A program made the translations under genes and the position numbers. DNA of 64,000 nt, taken from positions 5,970,001 to 6,034,000 of the forward strand of contig NC_089241.1 of the NCBI RefSeq assembly GCF_000512585.2, read 5' to 3'. Shown piece by piece: positions 56,758-64,000 of this stretch. Positions within the stretch are counted from its first letter, which is position 1. Every line of letters starts with the position of its first letter. Under the pieces are notes generated by a model, which was given only the letters and a program-made list of their open reading frames with translations, was not told the DNA's origin and made no database searches. Source of the stretch: Kwoniella bestiolae CBS 10118 (Eukaryota > Basidiomycota > Tremellomycetes > Tremellales > Cryptococcaceae).

Positions 56758-59412
56758 CTACTCATGGTCAAACCCCTCCCAACTCCATATCCGTCTCCCC
56801 AACAAATGTCCACACCCCTCTTTATGTCTCCCACTCATCCCTCCCCTCCCATCGACCCTCTCACCTTCCGCACCTCTCCTCGCTGGTCCCTCGCAGTCGG
56901 GAACCGTACAAAGTACACAGGGTGGACTGACCTTGTATCCTCCAACTCCACTATCCCTTTGATCGAGAGCGAGGTTATCCTGATACTGATAGTCCAGATA
57001 CAGCTGGGCATCCGCTATGGCCTGTTTGTATATGTCCAGATACTCCCTATGATCCGACGGATCAATCTCTATCAACCCTGTAGTGAGATTATCAAGTCCC
57101 GGTATCCCATCTTCATCGACCGTCTCGCCAGGGAAGGGAAAGCGGAACAACCTAATATCCGTTGGTGGTTTACTGTGTAATTTACTACTTGAAGATGAGA
57201 TTGAAGCTCGTCTCTTCGATTTTGAAACATGTCCATTCCCATGTTTCCCACCTACTCCTGCGCCTGCTCCATTATTATTAGATGTCGCAAAAGTTTTGTT
57301 CGATTCCTTCATTTCTTGTGCTCTCCATTCCTCGGCCTTCTTCCTGGCCCTCTCGTACTTATCGGCAATATGCGTAGCCCAACCCAACACCTTGCCCAAA
57401 GCCTCTTTCCAACCTCTGTGAAACTCCTCTTCCCACTCTATCACCCTCGCTGATCCCACTCCAGAAGCCTCACCGCCGATCGAGATGCTTTTGAGGGTAG
57501 GAAGGGGAGGCAAGACCATATACAACTTATCAGGCGGAGGGATATCCATCGGAAGGATCGATGTCCCCGCAATATTACCTGCCGTTGTGGAGGGTCCAGC
57601 ACGTCTAGATCGATCGCGCAGGGTGAAAGTGGATTGAGCAGCCGAACGATGTCCCCTCCTCGATCTGGCCAATTCTATCTGCCTCTGCTGTTCCTCCATT
57701 CTCTCTCGTCGACTTATCTCAGCTAAGACCTCTTGGCTCAACGAGTCCGCCGAGGTGCCACTCGCAGCACGTTCCTGTTCTGCTGCCAGCCTTTGTGCCC
57801 TTACACGAGCAGCCTCAACCTCAGCCAGCCTTGTACGCTGTTCCAACTCCCATTGAGCTATCTGTCGTTCCTTTTCTTTCCCTCTTGCCAATCCGGCAGA
57901 TACGATAAGTCCTCCAAGGTCATTACAAAGTTCAGGTCCCTTATCTCGAGCTGTGAATCCAAATAGGTTGACGCGATCCAGTACGAGATGTTCCAACCTT
58001 GAGTAGGTCCGAAGTAGTGTAGTAAGGTTGGTGTCGATCCGCACGTTCGTAGTTGAAATATCCAAATACCTCAGCGAGGGAAACAGTCGTTTCGTAGTCA
58101 CCATACCCCTCGGCGGAGCGATCAGGACCCTCAGTATATCTCGCGAAGGGACCCGTAATCTCAGATGAGTGAGATGTTCAGCAACAGGCGATAATCCAAA
58201 TTTGGAAATACAGTTGATATCGAAGAACACGATGGGCTGAGCGAATGTCTTGGGTTTAGTTATTCCCAGCTTCTCATTCAGGAAGGGGTTACCGAAAGGT
58301 CCATGACCAGTGTACGCCTTGGAAGTTCCTATATCAAATGGGTTTTCCGATGCGGAGGATATCGAGGTGGGAGGGGTAGATCGACCAGAATCATCTTGGT
58401 CCGAACTTGATTCGGTGGCTGTCGGTGTCGTACCTGCCATGGACAGGTCTGCGAAAGATCCGGCTAGTGAGGTTGACTTTGAGTTGACCGCTGTGGGAGG
58501 GACGGTGGACCGAGGCGGGAGGTCTTGGACTATTGATAGGTGAGTGAAAGAGGGGAGGGAGGGCCATTTCTTGGTGAGTGTCTCGACGGCTGTGTCGAAG
58601 TATGAGCCTGTGAGAGAAGATCAGGATTAGCATGCGGCTCAATCTCCATACCTTCGTTCGTCATGGAAAGACAACAAGTGCTAGACCAAAAACGGACAAT
58701 CGTGTACAGTAAAATGTGACGGGGTTTCGACACAAACCCCAAAAGCAGACCAAAACTCACCAGCCAAAAACTGATAATAGCTCGCCTGCTCCACATAAGG
58801 TCTAAAACGCATCTCCAACCTCCTCATCTCCATCCGAGGATTCTCAAACATCTCCTCCAAATGATCCGGCGAGAAGTTCGTCCCGATATTCAACATGATA
58901 GTATTCAACCCTTTGTCAGGTGAAATACATCGCAGGATATTATTCAAAATGTCGACATCGCCTTTCCATGATTTGAGGGTGAATGATTTGATAGCGCCTG
59001 AGCGGGTTATACTTCTTCCTTTTGTATCTACACCCACACCTAGATCTTCATGACTTGAGAGGGGGTCTACTTGGGAATGGGATTGAGCATGATCATTGAT
59101 AGATTTCAATTTCCTCCATAATGGCCAAAGCTGCCTCGCATTATACACTACAACATGTTCGAATAGGTGTCTCTCCGATATGGGATATTGGGGGAATACC
59201 CTTGTCAGAGCCAGGCTGGTAATCTGTCGATGAGAGGGTGGGACAAGCGATAGGAGATGATCTATGAGTTCGGGTGGGAGCAGAAGGAGGAGCGGGAGGG
59301 GTGAGGGTTGTCCTTCGACGTCTTTCTCTTGCTCTTTTGTTGAGGCTACCTGGAGGAAGGTGGTAGTATGAGATGAAGAGGAGGACGTCGAAGGTAGCGT
59401 TGATACAGACAT
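56758..59412 (-). CDS. F-box/leucine-rich-repeat-like protein
   Basis: Two exons (58761-59412 and 56758-58607) give 833 residues. An F-box-like start (LLPPELIDHLLSLVPPSHRQ, SLALTRVFPQYPISERHLFE) is followed by LRR-like strands (IKSFTLKSWKGDVDILNNIL; LTHLRLRVPSRDILRVLIAP; LFPSLRYLDISTTNVRID; RLEHLVLDRVNLFGF). Next comes a charged coiled coil (RQIAQWELEQRTRLAEVEAA) and basic/Ser regions. The C-terminus has Cys/His residues (CVLCTVPDCEGP, then EGCGHLLGRRIW) of unknown use. F-box proteins usually bring substrates to SCF ubiquitin ligases; that is inferred only, as the F-box match is weak. An in-frame ATG at 59460 adds 16 residues and is possible. Confidence 0.65.
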
Positions 59413-59460
59413 CTTGTATAGTTGAGATATGTACACCTCGAAAAGAGGGGTTTTGGTCAT

Positions 59461-59908
59461 ACAAAATATTCAGGTGAGATAGATGGTCAAAAAGGAATCA
59501 CTCCCCAAGTGGGTGACTGATGAAATTCGGTTAAATCCACTTCAACGGGAATCGGGTGGCAAAAATACATCTCACCAGCAAAGCAGCATTCATCATTTTC
59601 TGACGCTATAGCACTACTCTGGATCAGCTACGTACATTCGTACACTGAGAGCATCTCGGTGGCTATCTGTACTCCCACAATGCAGATTGCAGAGGATCAC
59701 TGCAATGTCAAGTTCGGTCTGATGGGCACAAATCGAAGATCGAAAGTGGAAACAAAACATTCATTCGTAACAATTCGTTAAAAGATATCAACCAACTATG
59801 GATGGCTAAAGACTATATAAAATGCAGGATATAACTGGAACCTCGTAGGAATGTATGTAATCTAACCGAACCCTTCTCTACTCTTCTCAACGAAGGAGAA
59901 ACAAACAA
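59461..59908. other. F-box-like gene upstream region and 3' flank of the next gene
   Basis: About 450 bp between two minus-strand genes; no ORF supported. Confidence 0.5.
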
Positions 59909-61053
59909 CTATATCTGCTCCCTCTTCCTCTGTCGTCCTCTGGACCAAGCAGCCAGCACCAATTCCTCAGTACACAATATCGGCTGACCAGGTATAACCG
60001 TCGAATTACCACTATTGGAACCACCGGGTGATTGAAGACACTCATCTTCCTCCAACCCATCACTCTCCGATACTAAACTGGGGGTATCGATCTCTGGTAT
60101 ATCCCTCTCCTGTCTCACATTTAACAGACTGGTAAATCCAAATCCACATTCTGTCTTCACCATCCCCTCTTCTTCCCCTTCCTCTTCTTCATCATTATCG
60201 TCTTCCTGACTATGTACCGACCTGAGCAGATTCGCTAACGTCGCAGAAATAGATTTATATCCCTCAAACTCTGGATGTCTATCCCTATCTCCATTGACAT
60301 CTTCAGGCGAACACCCTCCACTAAGCTGAGGACACATCATGGCGAACATCCGTCGTCTCCTGTCCATACATTCCTCCCAATGTTCTTTCTCCTGGTGCTC
60401 GTCCGCATCGGCATCACCATCTTCAGAACAAGTTTCGGTAGGTGGTGGGGTATTGAGGAAATACGAATCTGCGCTTGTATCTTCGTCATTGTCCTCATCA
60501 TCTAGGTAAGATTCTGAATCTGATAAGAAACAATCTCGAGATAATGATAGGCAACGAGATCCTCGTTCGGGCAGGACACATTCTCGTTCGGCGATTGAGG
60601 GCGGTTCAAGGGGTGTACGGTCGTATTCCTCGTGTGAGTAGGTATCGTGGGTGGACTGGAAGTGAAGATTGATCAGGACATTGCACAATTACATACACAT
60701 ATAATCAAGTATGACAGAACCATGATGATGGGGAAAATGATTATGCTGAGTTGAAGAGACAAATCACTCACAGTAACAGCACACCCATTCATCTCCTGCC
60801 ATCTAACGCACTTCGTCCTCTTCCACCCCTCACTAGCACACGAGGAGAACGAGGTCGATCGTGATCCGCTGGGAGTGGGTACAACACTACTATCTTCATA
60901 AGGAGTGATGGAAGATGATCGTGAGGGGGATAGACAAGATCGGAGTCTAGACTTGTTGGGGGTGGTGGTTAGAGGTATCTGTGCGGGGGGAGCAGAGGTA
61001 GACATGGAGATGAATGTGTTGGAGAATGGTATCTGAGGGTGTACGGTTGTCAT
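59909..61053 (-). CDS. Acidic protein of unknown function with possible PP1-docking motif
   Basis: Exons 60772-61053 and 59909-60655 give 342 residues. The N-terminus is Ser/Thr/Pro-rich (NKSRLRSCLSPSRSSSITP) and leads to KRTKCVRWQEMNGCAVT at the end of exon 1. KCVRW fits the loose [K/R]x[V/I]x[F/W] protein phosphatase 1 docking pattern; this is inference. The second exon is strongly acidic (LDDEDNDEDTSADSYF; EDDNDEEEEGEEEG), with a MDRRRRMFAMMCPQ segment and a basic end (SRGRQRKREQI). I do not recognise a family. A long gene-free region upstream suggests complex regulation. Confidence 0.7.
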
Positions 61054-63035
61054 TGTGTTTTGTCGGTTTGCAAGAGGCGGTGTTGGGGGTTGTATTATGA
61101 GGTAAGTGGTTGATTGGAGCGAAAAATTTTGGTTCTAGAGGTAGAAACTAAACTTGTTTGGGAGGATAATCCAATCGATGGATCTATGTTGTATATTGAT
61201 ATGACAAAATAAAGAGTCGAAAGTCGATATTCGACCAAAAGGCTATTGATCAATATTAATCTTCATGATGGTGATTGGGGTGATTATCTTGATAAACGTT
61301 TTGCGATAACGAGTTGACCAATTGCAATTCCAATGCAAAGCAGGGTGATAGATAAGACTTTGTGTTGAAGTTGAACAAACGTGTGATTATAGTGAAAAGG
61401 AGGGGGTACTAGCGATCTAACTAAAACGAATAGTAGTTAGTTAAATGGTTATATAGTGGCAAGGGGAAAAAAGACTTACTCAAGAAACCAGTTCTTGATG
61501 ATTATCGTTCTAGTATATAGTAATCAGATGATCTATCTGTGTTGCAGCCAGTCCGAGTATGTACTGATACTGATATTGATGCTGATATATGGATGGGCGG
61601 ATGACGGTTATATGTTGTATATGTGTATCGGTGTAATTCGGTTTGATGGGTTGATGGTCGAGTAGTTCAAAGGAGGGGGAAAGGGGTTTTGTGTGGGAAT
61701 GATGGGCGTTTTGTCTTTTTATTGATCGACGGAATAAAAGGGAGGAGAGTGGAAAGGGTAGGGGAGATGCTCAAAGATTGAGTATTGAAAAGGGAGGAAG
61801 GGAGTTTGAGTGTAGATGTGTATCTTGTGAAATGGATTGCGATTCGATAATCTGGTTTGAGGGGATATTGAGTGGGTCAAGTCAATCCTAAAACAGGTTC
61901 AACCAAACCAAACCAAATCTCTTCTCTAATCCCAAAACTATGACGAGTATCCTACACAGTTCACAGCTTTGACTATGGCTTTATTATCGTTGTGTTAATG
62001 CGGCGTTGTTCTTGTTGTTGTTGGCGTTATAATTTGCACAGACCTTGTTTGTTACAGATCAAAGCTAAGCCCAAACGCAGTGTTCCTCTTCGTGGTCTTC
62101 TTTGGAAGAGGTGAAACAACGCTTTGTGCTTGTTCGTCACACCAATGGATGAACTAGTTTGATTCTATTCAACTTTAACTAAACCTGTGAATTTATTGAT
62201 GGGTTGTTGACTGTTGGCTTTGAGCGAATTACCGGGTTGGCGAAAAACCGAATAATATCGAAATTCACCTTCTCCAATACTATCACTAATATTGTTATTG
62301 TTGATGCACAGTACGTAGCAGAGAGCGAAGAGAGGCACAAAAAGAACACCCGAAGGCGGACTTCTTCTCCTATGAGAGCGTTTTGGTGGGTTGACTATTG
62401 ATGAGAAAGAGAAAGAAAGAGAGGAGAGTGGGAAAAAGAAAAGGTTTTGAGGTGTTGTGTTGAATCCAACCAACCGACTAGCCAACCACTCGTCCAAGCA
62501 CAACGTCAGAGCCAAAGCAGAGAGAGCACTAGAGCAGTAAATAGAAAAGGCGGAGAGAGACAAGAAAAAAGGTACCAACCATTTGAATGGGATCAAAGAT
62601 TACTATAAAGAGTAATAATGCAGTTTCGCCACTTGCTACTGAACGGCGATTCAGTGTAACGCGTCGAATCAATGTTTTGTAATGTTCTCACTTCACCGTG
62701 CACATAAAATCCCTCAAAACCACAACACACCATATCGTTCTGTGATTCCCTCCGCGGCCAAGTCAGGTGATCATCCACCTGTCCGTACTCATAGTGCTAT
62801 TTATACTTGTATGTCTGTTCATGACACTACTTCACTTGTACTGGATATATAGGAGGAGATACATAATACATGGCGAATGACATAAACGATCTACATAATA
62901 CGTGATCTCATGTAACAATCATGTAAATCTCTTCCCGTTCTCTGGTACAGTATACCAAATCCCGCGTACGAGGGATACCGAGATACTCATTATGCGGGGT
63001 AAAACAGGCCAAAAACCGAATATCACCTACGTCGA
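61054..63035. other. 2 kb upstream region
   Basis: Between two minus-strand genes; mostly promoter and leader of the acidic-protein gene, plus the 3' flank of the RFC gene. Rich in homopurine/homopyrimidine runs (61660-61800, 62400-62450). A 143-codon minus ORF (62165-62596) begins with a hydrophobic stretch but lacks splice or domain support. Confidence 0.5.
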
Positions 63036-63922
63036 TCATTGCTTCCCCATCGCATCTTTGATTCTCAGACAACATTCCAACAATTGTAATTCCTCGTCTC
63101 CGCCTTCGCATAATCCTTTATCACACTCCGCAATTGCCATCGCAGCTAGACTCTTGGGTAGAGCTGGGATGGTAGGTAAGGGAATGAGTGCGTCGTGTAT
63201 CTAAGGAATGATCGTGAAATCAGCATCATCCATGTGTTTGAGGTTGTTGGGTGCGGTATCATGACACGACAGGAAAAGAAGTTTCACTGTCGGACAGGAT
63301 GAGGTATATATGTAGGAAGTCCAACTTACCTGCTCTAATACCTGTCCAGCACTCCATCCCTCCCTTCCGACCCTCTTAACGGCCGTCCTAACACCCTCGA
63401 ACCCCCCTTGACCAAGCGTGAGATCTATCCCCTGATCTTTATCTACTCCCATGACACTCAGAAGATGAGTAATAAGATCATCAGGTACCACCCCGGATAT
63501 TTCGTGGACTAGTCCAATGACATGTCAGAATCAGCAACGCCAATTCATGAGGATCTTATAATGGTCAAGATAACAGGGATAGACAGAGCACCGCACTCAC
63601 TAGATAAAGCAGTTATAGGCGTAGGAGGCTCCGTAGCACCATGTAATCTCTGGGCGGTCTGCAGATACGTTATGGCTTTTCGTAAATCCCCTCCTGCCAA
63701 TTCGAGTATAAGTGGTAATACCTAATCCAAGAAGGTAAATTAGCAATCAACCCCTCGCCAGACTACGAAGCATCATTCATCTGTCTGAAAAGAAGACTCA
63801 CCCCATCTTCAGCTTGTACACCTTCGTTGTTCGCTATCATCTCTATCCTAGCCTGGGTGCTGGTTTGGGCTAAGGGGCGGAATCGGAATTTGCTGCATCT
63901 CGAAGCGAGGGGTTCGATGATT
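63036..63922 (-). CDS. RFC2: Replication factor C small subunit (yeast Rfc2/human RFC4 type), 5' part outside window
   Basis: AAA+ clamp-loader subunit that opens PCNA and loads it on primed DNA. Exons seen: 63802-63922, 63601-63721, 63330-63508 and 63036-63200; upstream exons lie past the right edge, with a branch site TGCTAAC at about 63945 in the preceding intron. The AAA+ arginine-finger region IIEPLASRCSKFRFRPLA is clear, then EMIANNEGVQAEDG, ILELAGGDLRKAITYLQTAQ, HEISGVVPDDLITHLL. The C-terminal collar domain ends KSLAAMAIAECDKGLCEGGD, then EELQLLECCLRIKDAMGKQ. The CEGGDEELQLL pattern favours the Rfc2/RFC4 subunit over other small subunits. Confidence 0.85.
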
Positions 63923-64000
63923 CTGCAACGAATGAGAGAAGAGTTGTTAGCAAGGGATTGAGTTGGTATCGCCCATCATACTCGGGCTTCCGTTTCTACG

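Noticed and set aside
56764..57180. 138-codon plus ORF opposite the F-box-like gene
   Set aside because: Antisense shadow of a phased minus-strand exon.
62165..62596. 143-codon minus-strand ORF with hydrophobic start
   Set aside because: Low-complexity translation of a purine/pyrimidine-rich leader; no domain, no intron, no homologous pattern.
1..64000. tRNA, rRNA, transposase or retroelement genes
   Set aside because: None could be recognised by eye on either strand; a covariance or repeat search could still find small RNAs.

Overview
The window is nuclear DNA from a basidiomycete fungus, most likely a Tremellomycete yeast of the Cryptococcus/Kwoniella kind. The evidence is dense GT-AG introns of about 45-120 nt with CTNAY branch points, almost every gene split into many exons, gene spacing of a few hundred bases, and conserved fungal proteins (Bub2, TAF5, Rtt109, Rim101/PacC, Gpi1, Rap1, Rfc2/RFC4). 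I rebuilt exon joins by hand from splice signals and reading phase. Most CDS models below close to an exact multiple of three. No rRNA, tRNA, CRISPR or bacterial feature was seen, and no intact transposon.

Layout. 1-14 kb: the 3' part of BUB2 (+), a large DH-PH RhoGEF (-), and two low-complexity proteins of unknown function, one on each strand. 14.6-22 kb: TAF5 (+), RTT109 (-) and a GT8 type II membrane glycosyltransferase (-). 22.9-25.6 kb: the pH-response zinc-finger factor RIM101 (-), followed by a 3.2 kb gene-free stretch. That stretch holds six GCCAAG sites, the core recognised by the PacC/Rim101 family, and an array of short hairpin repeats. 28.8-31.2 kb: a membrane-anchored GH9 endoglucanase (-). 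32.9 kb: a tiny metallothionein-like gene (+). 33.6-37.4 kb: GPI1 (-), divergent from an RWD/DUF1115 gene (+). 38-45.3 kb: a conserved unknown gene, a SAC3/GANP family gene and a GPI-anchored cell-surface protein gene (all -). 46.1-50.9 kb: a SET-domain methyltransferase gene and RAP1 (both +). 51.7-56.2 kb: four small genes in tandem on the + strand, each with a TATA box and an intron just before the ATG. 56.8-61 kb: an F-box/LRR-like gene and an unknown gene (-). 63-64 kb: the 3' part of a replication factor C subunit gene (-).

How they fit together. Most genes are unrelated housekeeping neighbours, as usual in fungi. Two groupings stand out. SET and RAP1 are adjacent, co-oriented chromatin/telomere genes. 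The 51.7-56.2 kb array is a local lineage-specific family with no recognisable domain, and it is the best candidate here for an undescribed system. RIM101 appears to carry its own binding sites upstream, suggesting autoregulation.
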